A stretch of DNA of 64,000 bases from Ustulina deusta (lineage: Eukaryota > Ascomycota > Sordariomycetes > Xylariales > Xylariaceae), in contig JAJNNX010000001.1 of assembly GCA_023159155.1 (NCBI GenBank), positions 1,922,001 to 1,986,000 on the forward strand, given 5' to 3'. Shown here one piece after another: positions 38,118 through 51,100 of this stretch. Position numbers and translations under genes: made by a program. Below the pieces are notes generated by a model, which was given only the letters and a program-made list of their open reading frames with translations, was not told the origin of the DNA and did no database searches. The number at the start of each line of letters is the position of its first letter. Position 1 is the stretch's first letter.

Positions 38118-38138
38118 AGGGGGTGTGCAGGGGGTGTG
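38106..38138 (+). repeat. 11-bp tandem repeat inside the left TIR
   Basis: Three copies of CAGGGGGTGTG stand in tandem. The right TIR has only one copy, so the number differs between the two ends of the same element. Confidence 0.9.
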
Positions 38139-38739
38139 TAGGGGTCATAGCAAGGGTTCGTAAAATTAGCTGACGCCACTTCTTGTATGTACTTTATACT
38201 ATAATTTGTATGTGAAGGTACAAGCTTATAATTTTGTCCGAAACTATAGCATTTGATTGTTTTTTTTTTGTAATAAAGGTTAATATATTGCTGTTGACGC
38301 TGGATATTTTTAATTTTTTGCGTTTTTTATGCAAAATATATTTAAATCGAAAGAATTAGCGATATATTTTTATAATAGCTTTTTTTTAAGTTATTTAGCG
38401 GCTAGTTATACTTTTAAATCTACTAATAATCTAATTTTTTGTGCGATCTACTAACTTTACTTACAATTAACAAGTTAAAATAAAGATTTTTTAAAATACT
38501 GTTGGCTAGTTATATGAGGCTATTGCTACTTATTTAGGTTATATAGTTTGTTAGGTCTAATAGACTTGTATATATTTTTTTATACCTAAAAAGTATTGCG
38601 GCTGCGTTACGATCGATACGCCTACTTGCAATCGGATAAAGCAATGGATCAAAAAAGATCGGAAGTATTGATTGGTTGCCTGGTATAATATTCTGCTGTT
38701 TTTGCCCGAATTAGGCAGTTTTAAAAAGATAGCAATAAA

Positions 38740-39124
38740 TATAGCAATAAAGGCACTTGGCTATAACTACTAGGTCCGCTACCGGAGTATTTAGCTTATT
38801 TGTAGCTATAAAGACGTTTGTTTTGCGTTTGCAAGGGCTATACTTAACAATTACTCCAAAACTGTTAATTAGTTACAACTTTGTGCGATTGCTTTTTTAA
38901 ATAAGTGCTAGGCTTATAATAACTTTATATAAAAAATATAGATTACAGTTTATAATAACAAAGATATTACCAAATTTGACTTTATATACTAAAAAGCTAA
39001 GGGCTAGATGATTTAGGGTATAATCTATAGGTATAAGAAAGGCCTTTTTTTTATATAAGAAAAAGATATAGGTAATATAAACACTATAAAGTATTACTAT
39101 AATATTTTTTTATTAGTTGCTAAA
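38740..39124 (+). pseudogene. Tc1-type transposase relic, part before the gypsy insertion
   Basis: A plus-strand frame with several stops shows KALGYN near 38750 and EKDIGNINTIKYY near 39059-39100. The second piece resembles the block between the second and third catalytic acids of fungal Tc1/mariner (DDE_3) transposases. The coding frame is cut at 39124 by the gypsy LTR. The true start lies somewhere to the left and cannot be fixed. Confidence 0.7.
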
Positions 39125-39370
39125 TGCCACGCTCAATCAAGTAAAGCTTCCACAGCTAGTTTATTAATACTATAGGCAAAAACTCTAAGCTAAAAAAAAA
39201 AGAAAAAAGAAGGAAAAAGGAAAGAAATCAGAGTTTACAAGGTGGGTAGATATAGACTCTGTATGTATAGCTGCAAAGGTATAGGCTAATCCATACATAG
39301 ACCTTCTATCTTATTGCCTTATAGGTCTAGAATCCTTATAAATCTTGCCAAAACTATACTAACCGTTACA
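39125..39370 (-). repeat. 3' LTR of the gypsy element
   Basis: The left copy of the LTR, read on the minus strand from TGTAACGG. Compared with the right copy it carries many more G-to-A changes on the plus strand (for example CTGTATGTATAG against CTGTATGTGTGG), so it is the more heavily RIP-mutated copy. Confidence 0.9.
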
Positions 39371-41820
39371 CTACCTCTTTCCAAAACCAAAAGTTCAAAC
39401 ATAGTTTTAACTCGAAGTTATTAATAATAGCAAGTTTGTATAGCTTTTCTATAATATATTACTTTATTATTATTTTTATAATTGTTTGCAAATTTATTAG
39501 TTGCTACTATATATATCTATTCCTATAGTTTTATAAAAGGTCCAAGGGCTTTTTTATAAGTTTTATAGAATTAGTTAAGCTTAATTAGTATGTTTTTAAA
39601 ATTCTAAGCTACGTACTAAGTATTATTAAGATTATAGCTTTTTTAGGCAACCTAGTATTATAGTTCTTTGTTTTTTTTATATATTTTTAATTGTTTAATT
39701 TGTTTAATTTCAAATTCTGCTTTACTATTAATATTTTTAGCTAAAGGCAGTAACTAAATTTACTAAAATAAAAAATTATTGCTTGCTTTTTGTAATTGGT
39801 TAGTGTAAAACAAGTTCTTTATTATATAAAAGTTAAACAAATTAAAAACGTAACTAAATCTTTGTTTTTCTAAGATTTTAAAAAGGCCAACTAATTATAA
39901 GTCTAATCTAATAGTTAGTACTTACGTTATAAAACCTTTCTTTTTTAAAAAAACTTTATTTTTTATTTTAAAGTTTATTAAATATTTTTTTTTATTAACT
40001 TATAGCTTATATTGTTTTTATACAAAAGTTGCAGCTTTATATGCTATTTTTTAAATATTTTAGGTTTAACAAATCAATTTGAATGCCTATTGCTTAGTGT
40101 TAGAATTTGTAACTGCTTTACTAAGGTCTACTATTAAAGAGTTTTATATATCTACTCCTATTGCTACTTTTAGTAGTAATATATTAATTAATAAATACTA
40201 TAAAAAATTATATGCAAAATCTAAAGCAAAAAAATAAATATTTTAGTTATTTTAATATTTGTTAATATAAAAACAAAGTTATTAATCTAGTTCTTAATTA
40301 GTTAATTTTATTATTCCTTAGGTCTAAAAATAATAAGTATTATTAAAATAGTGCTTAATACCTATAAAACTATTAATTATTGCTATAAACTTAAAAATAA
40401 ATAGTCCTATATTATTTAATATTTATATATTTAATATATTTAAAAATCTATATAAACTCTTATAGTATTATATAGCTAGTAACTCTATAATATTGGTCTT
40501 TTTGCTAGGTAAAGTTATAATCAAGCAGCTAAACTTATTTATAAATACCTATATATAGTTATAACCCTATTAGTCAGATAGCATATTTTTACTGTCTACT
40601 ATTATATATTGCTATATTATAAATAATATAAGCAATAGATAAAAAAAGCCAGAAGTCTTGTCTTATAATATTTTATTTTTTTTATAATTATAGTAATTAT
40701 ATATATACTATTTATAATTATGTCTTAAATAAAACTAATAATATTTTTGTTCTAATATTTTGATTATTTTGTGCTAGCTTTAGTATATAGTAATTAAAAG
40801 TATATAAACTTCTTAAATTAAAGCTATATAAAAAAAGATAATTCTATTTAAAGTAACCTTAAGTACATATAACTTTTTATTTTTATTTTCTAGTTTTTAT
40901 AGTTAGTTCTCCTATTTAATTAAATCTATTAGATTAGCTTTTTAGAAAATATTAAACAAAATATCTATAATTAATATAAAACCTAATATTTTATTAGAAA
41001 GAACTAGTACTATTATTTTCTTTTTAGCTTTTTTAGCTTTTACTATAGAAAGCTCTGCTATTTTTTTTAACAAAGCATTAACTATTATATTTTTTTATTT
41101 TAGTTAATACTAAAAAATAATATTAAAGTTTAATAAAAAGTTGGCCTAGCAAACTTATTGCATTAATAAAATCTATTTATTTAAAAAATATAATAAAGCT
41201 TAATAATTAATTATTATAAAGAATTTAGTTCCTAAAAATTTTAAATAATAGTATTCCAAAATCTATACTACTACTAAAAGTTCCTAGTCTTAAATTAGGT
41301 AAGCTTGCTTAATCGGTATTATTATTTTAAAGAAATACTTTATAGGTTTCTAAGTTATATCTTTTTATTATTACTAAATAATTTTTCCTATTATGTTATA
41401 TAAAGTATTTATTTTTACTTATATTAGTTGGCCAGGCCTAAAAAAAGCTAGAACTAAGGCTTTATATACTAACAATTTTATATGTTTAAAAGCTTGTTTT
41501 TGTTCTAGTCCTATTATAAATAGCTTATTTTTTTTTAGTAGTTAATTTAAAAAAATAACTATTTTATTAGTATAGTAAGTGAACATATAAACATAATTAT
41601 AGAACTTAAAAAACAACCAAATCGATTTAATACTTTTAAAATTATTAAAGTTCTAATTTAGGATTGCTTAGATTTTAGCAAAATTAATCTTAATTTTTAC
41701 TTTAGCTTTTATAACTATTTTTAAATAATTAATAATAGGCGTATTAAAACAAGACTTTTTAATATTTTTTTAGCACCTAGCTTAATATAAGCAGTAGATC
41801 ACTTTTTTGCAATAGGTCCA

Positions 41821-41880
41821 GTGCTATTTTTTAGTTTTAGAATAGATTAGAATATTATCTATATAAGCGCTTACAAATTT
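41821..41880 (-). pseudogene. Gypsy reverse-transcriptase core relic
   Basis: The minus strand reads KFVSAYIDNILIYSKTKK, which corresponds to the gypsy active-site block with the YxDD motif. The second catalytic aspartate codon has become Asn (GAT AAT), a change consistent with G-to-A mutation. Confidence 0.85.
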
Positions 41881-43520
41881 ATTTAAAAGTTTTTAGATTT
41901 ATGCGTTAATAAAAACCTGTTACTATATAGGTCCTACTTTTAAACCAAATAGTAAGACTTTCTATTGAAATATTCTTTTATAGGTTTAAAAAAAAATAAA
42001 ATAATATAATTTTAAAATTAGCAGTAATTAATAAAAAGCTTTAATAATATCTAGCTTTACAAAACAAGTTATATTGCAACAATTAAATATAATACTACTA
42101 ATATTTAGAACTAGCATAATTTTATTTTTTAAATATATATTTTTTTATTAATAATTAATTATAAATTTATATTTAATTAACTTAAGTTTAAATATAAACA
42201 AAACAAATATAGCGTTTAGGTTTATGCTTTGTTTAATAAAGTCTATAGTTAATAGCTTATTTATAAACTCCTTTTCAAAAAAAATAAACTATATAAGTAT
42301 TTAATATTAGTAGGGTCCTAAAGCATATTTTTTGCTATTAAGTTCTAGTACTACATTAAACCCTAGTTGTAATAGTAGCAAAGTTTTAAATTCTTTTTTT
42401 AAAAAAAACCCTTCTAGGTATAATAATTAAAAAAGCAAAAGATTTCGTACTAACTTTATATATTTAAAGTTTTCTTTTTTTAAAAATAAAATAAGTTTAC
42501 TATTAAAAATCTTTTATAGTACTACTTAATTAATCTAAATCTATTTCTTTTATAAAATACTAATTACTTTTAAGTTTTTTTTAAATAGCTTAATATTATT
42601 ATTTTTAATTATTACAAACTTAATTGCAATAAGCTCCTATAAAGTCCTTTTAGCTAACTATTTTTACTTATTCTAATAAAAATAATTCTAAAAGTTTTAT
42701 AAAATTTTCTTAATAGCAGCTTAGTCTTCTTTTTTTTTAAAAATTACTATACAAACCTTTTTTGTTTTAAGTTTAAAAGTTCTAAGTTTTTTTTATATTT
42801 TTTTAGTCTTAGTTATACTTAAAATAATTATCTTAGTTCTAAAAAGTTGTTTTAATATTTAATAATATTTTTTTAATGCTTAATTATATCGATTAGCATT
42901 TTTTTATATTTTTAAGTTTATAATTTATTATTTATAGCTAAATAATTTAACTATAATTATAAAAAAAAACTAAACTAATAAAAATAAATTATCTAGCTAG
43001 ATTAGCTATTATTCTTAAATCTTTATTAGAATATTTTGCTTTACTAACCACTTAATACTAATAATAATATTATAACTAAAATTAATAACCTAGAACGTTT
43101 AATCCTTAAACTATTAACTATCAATTTTTATTATATATATTAAATATTTACGGACTTCGCTAACTACCTTGCTACAATAATTGCAAAGTTTTTAAAGTTC
43201 TACTAAACAGACTACCTCTATTTTTAACTATTGTTTAACTTATTATATAAATTTGCAGCTAATTATTAAAAAAGTATAAGTTCTAGTATTACATAAAGCT
43301 AAAATTTCTATTCTAATACTATTAATTTATAACTTAGCAAATATTTTAAAAATAATTAATTTGTTCTAGCTATATACTTTAGCTAAAATAAATAAAAAAA
43401 CTAATAAAAAAATTTCTATTAGTTCTATTTGTTTTTTAAGTTAAATAAACTACCCGAGCTATTTTTATTAAGTGCTTCTTTTACTAGTTAAATACCCAAG
43501 ACCTTAAGTGTTCGGTTAGA

Positions 43521-43562
43521 ACAGTTAATTAATATATGCTCTTTTTTACTACAAATAAAACA
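43521..43562 (-). pseudogene. Gag zinc-knuckle relic of the gypsy element
   Basis: The minus strand reads CFICSKKEHILINC, a C-x2-C-x4-H-x4-C zinc knuckle. It lies upstream of the reverse-transcriptase core in minus-strand direction, as expected for gag before pol. Confidence 0.85.
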
Positions 43563-45056
43563 AATCTTATTATTCCAATAAACTTTTTTTTTTTTTATAA
43601 TTAAAGCCTGTTCTAACTATTTTAAAATAAATGTTTTAAAACTTCTAAAGTTTACTAAAAGTTAATAGTTAGATTTACTAAAAGTTCAATTACCTAAGTT
43701 TAATCTTTTTTTAATCAAGCTTATAAACTTAGTTTACTAGTAATTTTTATAAGCTTGCTTAGCGTTATATATTAATTTAATAACTTTATTAGTAAACAAT
43801 TTATAAAAAATATCTAAATCTATAAAAGCTTTATATAAGTCCTCTCTTAAGTTTATACAAAAATAGTCCTATAATTTATATTTCTATTATAATTCTATAA
43901 ATTAATATTTTTAAGCTAAGCTATTAAATATAAAAATAAACTTATTAATATTTCTACCTGCTCTATACATATAAACTCTAAATATTTTATAAATAATAAC
44001 TACTTAGTTAGAATTATAATAAACTATTAATAAAGCTTAAATTATTTCTATAATATTACTAAATAGTTTTTTAGTTAAATAAAAATATATTTTTATAGAT
44101 TTTTTAGTACGCCTTTTTAATTAGCTTATAATATACTAAAATTAGCTATTTTTAGTTCAAAAAATAATAATATCTTTGTCTAACTTTCCTATTAGTTTAT
44201 AAACCTAATTATTAAACAAGTTTTTATTTCCTGCAAACTTGCTAAGATTAGTTCTTTATACTTTAGCTTTTTTAGTATAAAAAGGGTTTAAAGTAGTTAT
44301 AAATAAACTAACAGGTTAAAAAACAGGTAGAGCAGCAAAACCAAAAAGTTTAAAGTCAGTACTTCTAAATATGCTTTCTATAGTTAAATCGCAATAGTTT
44401 TTTAAAAGCACTAAAATAAACATAGCAAGAAATCGGCGCTCTATCTCTTTTAATTATTAAAAAAGTTCTATTAGAACTAATACAGAATTGCAAACCTGTA
44501 TAGCTCTAATATTTTCTGCTATATTTCTAAGTATATTACTTATACTAAATTGTTCTAGCTCTAGTTTAGATTCCGCTTTTTTAAGTTTTAATTTTTTGTT
44601 TTCTTTAGGTCCTAATTCTTTGTTTTTTTTATGTTCTAATATTTTTTTTTTTTTTTAAATATTAGTTTACTTAAAGTATTTATAAAAAAGTCTAGTACAA
44701 AATATTCTTTTTTTTCTATAAAAATAAAAATTTTAGAATTATCTAAAAGTAATAAACTAGTTATACTTTATAACTAGAATTGTTCTAATTATTTAAATAC
44801 CTAAAGTAAAATTAAAATATTTAAAGTTAGGTTTTTTATAGGTTGTTTATTTTTAAGTAGCATAAAAATCGAAAGTTTTATTATAATTGTATCAAAATCA
44901 AGTTTATATTATAAAATATATAATCTTTAATATTAAGCATATAACTAAAAAAAAAAAGTTTATTTATATTTTATTAACTATAGCAAAATAAAAAATATAT
45001 ATTTTATTAAACGCTTATTAGCAAATAATAAGTAAGCTTAGAGTAGTGCTACGCTT

Positions 45057-45111
45057 AGTTAAATAAAGCTTTTATAGCTAGTTTATTAATACTATAAGCA
45101 AAAACTCTAAG

Positions 45112-45148
<37 letters not shown>

Positions 45149-45294
45149 AAATCAGAGTTTACAGGGTGGGTAGATATGGACTCTGTATGTGTGGCTGCAG
45201 AGGTATGGGCTAGTCCGTACGTAGACCTTCTATCTTATCGCCCTGTAGGTCTGGAGTTCTTGCAGGTCTCGCCAAGACTGTACTGACCGTTACA
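45057..45294 (-). repeat. 5' LTR of the gypsy element, little mutated
   Basis: The right copy keeps more G and C than the left copy. A run of more than 30 A near 45112-45146 lies inside the LTR where the left copy has a mixed A/G tract, which accounts for most of the length difference. Confidence 0.88.
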
Positions 45295-45299
45295 CTAAA

Positions 45300-45637
45300 T
45301 ATATATATTAATATTATAGCATTATATTCTAGCATAATAATATATTTTTATATATAGCAAAAATAACAAAAGTGTTAGTACGTAAATATGGAATACATAC
45401 TTTTAAATGGCTTACTAAAAGCCTTAATTTTAACCTAATCAAAAATATATAGTTCTAGATAAAGGACTAGCTATATTACAACTATAACCTATAAAGTTTA
45501 AGCTTTTTAGAATTGCGTATTACTATTATTTATGCTTGGGAAGCTATTTTGGAAGACTTTTTATATAAATTAGCGTTAGGTATACTAAATCGGCTACAAA
45601 AAATAATTAAGCGTAATAAAGGGTTGTTAAATTGTTA
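45300..45637 (+). pseudogene. Tc1-type transposase relic, C-terminal part
   Basis: From about 45534 the plus strand reads AWEAILEDF and then LNRLQKIIKRNKG before a stop at 45635-45637. This matches the C-terminal end of fungal DDE_3 transposases (W/x/x/L...RL..VI.A.G). It continues the transposase cut off at 39124, which shows the gypsy element landed inside the coding sequence. Confidence 0.75.
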
Positions 45638-46392
45638 AATAAACAGATTGCTATATAAAATATATATGTTTATGTTTTAAACGTGATATTATAATATTTT
45701 TGAAGTATTTAAAAATAATTTAAAATAATAAAATATAATTTAATTAATATACAAGCAGCTTTTTATATAAAAATATATATAAAAATGCTTAAGGTGTAAT
45801 GCTTGAATAATTTAATAGTTTTGCTACTTTGTTACTTGCAAAAAACTTTTTAATTTTTATATAATTGTTTGGTATATATAGTTGTTTGATTTTTATATAG
45901 TTAATTTATAGTTATATACCCTTATTTAATATGCTTTTTATACGCTGGTATAAAAGATGTTTAAAATTGCTTCTGTATTGGCTGGTAAAGTTATATATAA
46001 TATATTGTAAGGATTGGTTGTCTAAATTGCAGCGTTAAATAATATAGGTCTTGTTGGATCAAAAGGGCGTACTAGTATACCTAATAGGGCCAGGATGAAC
46101 TATTATTTCGTTAGCTAATAAAATTATATGTAATAGAAGTAAGGATTTATATAGAATAGTTGTATAGCGATTGGGAAGAATTTGGGGGCGTTAGGGGCGT
46201 TTATTGTGCTAGCTAATGCGGTTAGTTATATAAGTTTTATTTTGTACCTATATAAATGCTATATAAACAAGATGATTGGTCTGTGTAGTAGTGCTAACGG
46301 GACCGAATATAGCGTTGGAGTTGCAGATTTAGCGTGGGAAGTGTAGAAATGGCTGAAAAACGCGGAATATGCAGAATGTGTTGATTGGTGAT

Positions 46393-46428
46393 GTTGGTGT
46401 TGTTGGTGTTGTTGGTGTTGTTGCAGGT
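46393..46428 (+). repeat. 9-bp tandem repeat (GTTGGTGTT)
   Basis: Three perfect copies of GTTGGTGTT followed by one degenerate copy, within the 3' part of the Tc1-type element and just before the copia target site at 46435. Confidence 0.85.
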
Positions 46429-46439
46429 GGTGTTGTAGG

Positions 46440-46610
46440 TGTCAGATATAAGCAAGTCCAATTGAATGATTGTATTGATGATTATCACTGATCTCTTCTG
46501 TTCTATGTTCTGTTGCAGAGTTTTCTGCATGCTATATAAATTAGGTATGTATAGAAAATCTATTTAATGGGGTTCCAAAAGATAGCTAATTTACCCCATC
46601 AAATCTAATA
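46440..46610 (-). repeat. 3' LTR of the copia element
   Basis: Left 171-bp LTR. Its right end reads TCTAATA where the other copy has TCTGACA, and its left end keeps TGTCAG where the other copy has TATTAG. Each copy is therefore mutated at a different end. Confidence 0.9.
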
Positions 46611-46679
46611 CACCTTTTTAGAAACGGCTTATATAAGCTTTTTCTGCATACAATATTATTAAAAAATACTAAAAATAAC

Positions 46680-46757
46680 GCCCTAGCCTGGACTCGAACT
46701 AGGATCTGTAATATAATAAACTATTAACTACTATGTTTGCCATTATATTACCAAAGC
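46680..46757 (-). tRNA. tRNA-like relic inside the copia element (not functional)
   Basis: On the minus strand a 78-nt segment begins GCTTTGG and ends CTAGGGC, which can pair as a seven-base acceptor stem if G-T pairs are allowed. A T-arm is plausible: CCTAG, loop TTCGAGT, CCAGG, with one A-C mismatch. The sequence AGTTCGAGTCC resembles the internal B box and TATAATGGC resembles an A box. The D and anticodon arms pair poorly. The mismatches are mostly of the C-to-T kind expected from RIP, so this could be a decayed tRNA gene. Chance resemblance in AT-rich DNA is the alternative. Confidence 0.4.
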
Positions 46758-48012
46758 TTATAATGCCTTTTTTATCTCCTATATAGTAGTGGTTGTAGTA
46801 TTATAGTATATATAAGTTTGTTAGTATAGTAGGAAGTCATATAATCTAACTAATTAGTAGTATATTATTGCTAAAATCTCCTTAGATTTAAACAATTTGG
46901 CCTAATTTAAGCCAATCTGGCTATTTTAGCCAATTTTAGCCAATTAAGTGCTATTTGCCTAATTAAGGCTATAAAAGCCCTAAATAGTCCGATTCACCTC
47001 TTATAAGTAAGTTTTCCAAAGCTTCTAGATCTTTTATACTTTTGTTTTTCGATTTTTTATTTTAGTAATATTTATAGGTACTATATACCTTTAATTAGTT
47101 TAGAAAATTATTTTATTTTGTTAGACTTAACGCTTTTATAAGCTTATTTATAATTATATTTTTTGTAGCTACATAAATAATTTTTAAAGTATTTTTTTTA
47201 ATTTTCTAGCATAGCTAATAGTTATAGATATCTATATAACAAAGCTTAGTTTGCAACATAGTTATTTTTTTTGTAACTAGCCTAATAATCTATTTATTGT
47301 TATACTAAATAGTAATATATTAGGTATCTAGTGTAATACTTAGTTCTTTGATTAGTTAGCTTATAAACATGGCCTCTTTTGCAGCTTGTACTAATATTAA
47401 TAACTCTGCTTTAGTTATTAAAATAGTTATTATATTTTATTTATTAGTATGCTACCTAATAATTTTTTTAAATAGTTTAATTATATATGTTTATAAACTT
47501 TTTTAGTTTAATATATTGTTTATAAACAATGTATTGCTTGCAATCTTAAGATTGTTTCTACTTCTAAACTAAAATAAATAGTACTAAATATTTTTAAAGT
47601 AGCTAAGCAAGCAATCTGCTAAGTTATAATATTAAAGCCTAAGATTAATAAGAAATCTTAAAAATTTTAATATACTAAATATAATATTAAATTAAATAAT
47701 TATAGCAATATATAGTACTAACCCAACCTTTTGTTAATATAAATATATTTTTTATTTTGTAGTAAAGCTATTATAAAGCATTAGTTTGGCTTGTTTTATC
47801 GGGGTAGATAAAAGAATTAAATAAATAGTTTTTAGCTTAGAGATTTTTTTAATATATAAAGCTTAAGATAGCTAGATCAGTCTTTATTAATAATTTTTAA
47901 TTATTTTAATACCTAGGAACTATTGTAAGTTATTACTACTAGTTAATTAGTAAGCTATTTAAAGCTATTTAATAGCTCTTTTAGCAATAAGCTCCTAATC
48001 TTTTTTATAAGC

Positions 48013-48176
48013 AAAAATAATATTATCTATATATATAAAGATTAGTACTTTATTATAAGCATAGCAATAAAGCTTATATAGTATAGCTTAATACCTTATT
48101 TTTTTAAGTATTAATATAAGCTTTTTTTATTATAGCAAAAGTAATTCTTTTAAGCTATATAAGGCTTTGTTGAACT
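48013..48176 (-). pseudogene. Copia reverse-transcriptase relic
   Basis: This spans the two recognisable reverse-transcriptase blocks of the copia element, FNKALYSLKE and LIFIYIDNIIFA, about 45 codons apart on the minus strand, with stops between them. The catalytic YVDD reads YIDN. Confidence 0.8.
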
Positions 48177-51100
48177 ATAGTACGGTCTAAAGTTTGCAAT
48201 AGCTAGGAGGCATCTTTATATATATTTTTTTATTAAGCTTTATATTAATAAACGTATTAACAATATTATATTGCTTTAATTTAAAGTCAAATTTAGCTAC
48301 TATTATAATAAAGGTCCTAAATAACCTTCCGGCAAAAGTTAACATATATATGGTCTTAGTACTAAATTAAGGCTGCTAATTATTTTGTATTACTAACTAT
48401 ACTTTATACTTTATATAGTAGCTATACTTATTAAACTTATATATATATACTTATATATACCTAAGTATTAGTTTTCTTTTAGTTAAATAAATACTGACCT
48501 TAGTTTATAACTTTATTTTTTAGTAGCTTTTAAGATAATCTTTTTTAGCTCTTTTAAACTTTTTATTTATTAAGTAATGCTTAAAGTTCTTATAAGATTT
48601 TAGTAGTAGTAATAAATTTTTTTAATAGATTTTATATTTTTTAGTAACTTTTTATTTAAAAGTTTTTTTATTTTTATTTAGTATATATAAAACTTTTTAA
48701 TTATAACTTAACTTTTTACTAATAAAATAGCTAATAAATTATTTTAATAATCTAGCTTTTGTAGCCTTGCTTATTACTATGCTATTTTAATTTTTTAAAA
48801 CGCTTAGGCGTCTGTTTAAAAACGTGGCTTCCTAGCAGCTTTTTTAAAAAGCAATAGTAGTATAAAAAAAAATACTAAATATACCTGCTAGAGCATTAGA
48901 GTTTGTATATAGCGGTTTAGTGCTTTCTAACGTTATTTTTTTAGTTTTGTAATTTTTAGATTTTGCTACAATATTCTAGGTTTAAAAAACAAAGTCCTTA
49001 AATTTAATAGAGTCTGCTATAATATTCTAGGGTTTTTATAAATTAGGGTTTCTAATAATAGTGCCTTTTAATCTATTAGAATTTATTATAATATTTTAAA
49101 GTTTTTAAAAATAAGGGCTATTTATAATAGCTATAAAAAGAGCGCTTAGTTATAGTAATTTAAAAAGTAAAAAATATAGTAAAAAAAAGGTATTTATATA
49201 AAGTTAATCAGACTTTATTGCTTTATTTAATATAAAATATTTATAAGTTATACTTTTTTTATTTTTTGGTATATTTATAATAGCAATATTATTTTTGCTT
49301 TTAATAAAATATATATTTTTTAATTTTTAACTAGCTATAGCTTCTAGGGCACTACTTAGCTAATTAAATTTAATAATGTTTATTTTAGATAGTAACTAAA
49401 TAATCTTATTAATCCTTTGTTTAAGGAAGTTATTTTTTAGTTTATTAATATTGCTTAAAAATATAATTTTCTTATTAAATATAATGTTTTTAGTAAATAT
49501 AATAGTATTAATTACTAAAATCTATATATAATATATATTAAAAGATTGGTAGCTTATAAAATAGCTTATTTAAGCCTTAAGATCTAATTTATTAAGTTTT
49601 TTTTTTTTTAGTTTAGCTTTTATAGTTATTATATATACTTTGTAGCTATATACGTATAGATAGCATAGATTAGGTTAATAGCAAATAGTTATAATACTAT
49701 TTCGGTTAAAAAAATAAACATAAAACCTTTTATATAGGCTTTACTATTAATATATCTACTTTAGTATATAATTATATAAATATATAGCAGTTTTTATAAT
49801 ATTAGTTTAAAAAGTAATAAGTAGTTTGGACTTAGTTTTTATAGCTCTAGCTTTACGTTTAATAATATTGCTAGCCTGCTTAGTATTACTGTTCTAACTT
49901 TATATATTTAGGATATATAGCTTAAAGACTATACTATATTATTATTTAAAGTATTTAATAAAATTATTATGTTTTAGGAGCTTATTATTATATTTAAAAA
50001 CTTAAACAGTAGTGTTATAGTAAGCTTACAAATATTTTACTAAATTTTTTAAAGCTCTGATTAGTATTAAAGACTTTTAATTATATAAGTAATAATTAAA
50101 ACTAAAGCTAGAATATTGATTTATTATAAGCATTAGCAAATTTTCTAAATTATAACTTTTTTTATAATTATAAAAATTTATAGCTAGCTATATTTTTAGC
50201 CTTGCTAGGCAATTTTAAAGTAATCTATTGATTTATTATTATATTTTTGCTATAATATACGCTTTATAATCTAAAATATATATTTTGTTTTTTAGAGATT
50301 GTTGTAGCTTTATCCCTTTAGCCTATACTACTATATAATAAAGGGCATTAATACTTAAGTAGCTTAAATAGAAATATTACTAATATAAATTAGCTTTTAA
50401 AATAGGCTTTCAAGTTATTACTGCTAGTTTATTTCTTTATATATAAAAAGCACTCCTTTTTATATTAAGTAGTAGATACTCTAGTACAAACTAGTAGTTT
50501 TAATTTTAAAAATAACAAAATATTAATTTATTTTATTGTTTTAGTACTATTATTGCTGGCTTTATATCCTAGTATAAGCTTTGTTTTAAAAATACCCGGA
50601 GTAACACTAGGTTGTAAGCTATTGTTAGGTAATAGGCTATATTATATAATCTTATAATTATAAGTCTTTTAGGTCCTTAAATATATATATTAATGTTTTT
50701 AAATATAAATATAAGTATAATCCTGTTTTTTATATATATTCTGTTTTTTAGCAATACTATTTATAGATTATTAAATCTGCTAATCTTATTAAATATATAT
50801 AAAATAGTTCTAAAATTTAGGATAGTTAAGTTTTTTAGTCTATATATAGCTTTATTTTTTAACTTTTTACTAATAGCAAAAGTGGACCATATTAATATTT
50901 GTTTTAGTTAGGCAGATAATTTATTTTTATTAGTTTTTGCCTTTTTTTTTTTTTATATATAATTAATAAGTTTTTTTAGTTTTTTATTAGTATTAAAATT
51001 AGCTTATATTAGCCTAGCAGTAATTTAGCTAAAATAAAAATCATTTAGGGCTAATTTTAAAAAAAGATAATAATATCTTATTATATAGTAGAAGCCCAAA

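Larger units (their letters stand above)
39125..45294 (-). mobile_element. Ty3/gypsy LTR retrotransposon, decayed by RIP
   Basis: A 6.2-kb element inserted into the Tc1-type transposase. Its LTRs (39125-39370 and 45057-45294) are direct repeats of 246 and 238 bp with TG...CA ends. The 5-bp target CTAAA is duplicated at 39120-39124 and 45295-45299. Minus-strand coding remnants follow the gypsy order. A gag zinc knuckle is at 43521-43562 and a reverse-transcriptase core is at 41821-41880. A purine-rich tract (GGAAAGAGG) touches the left LTR in minus-strand reading, as expected beside a 3' LTR. The interior is strongly AT-rich with stops in all frames, so the element is dead. Confidence 0.9.

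Noticed and set aside
46294..46530. Asn/Thr-rich open frame on the minus strand
   Set aside because: It is the translation of the GTTGGTGTT tandem repeat and neighbouring transposon DNA, crossing the copia LTR boundary.
50693..50911. Hydrophobic 72-codon frame on the plus strand
   Set aside because: It lies within the RIP-decayed copia element; hydrophobic Ile/Phe/Leu frames arise by chance in such AT-rich DNA.
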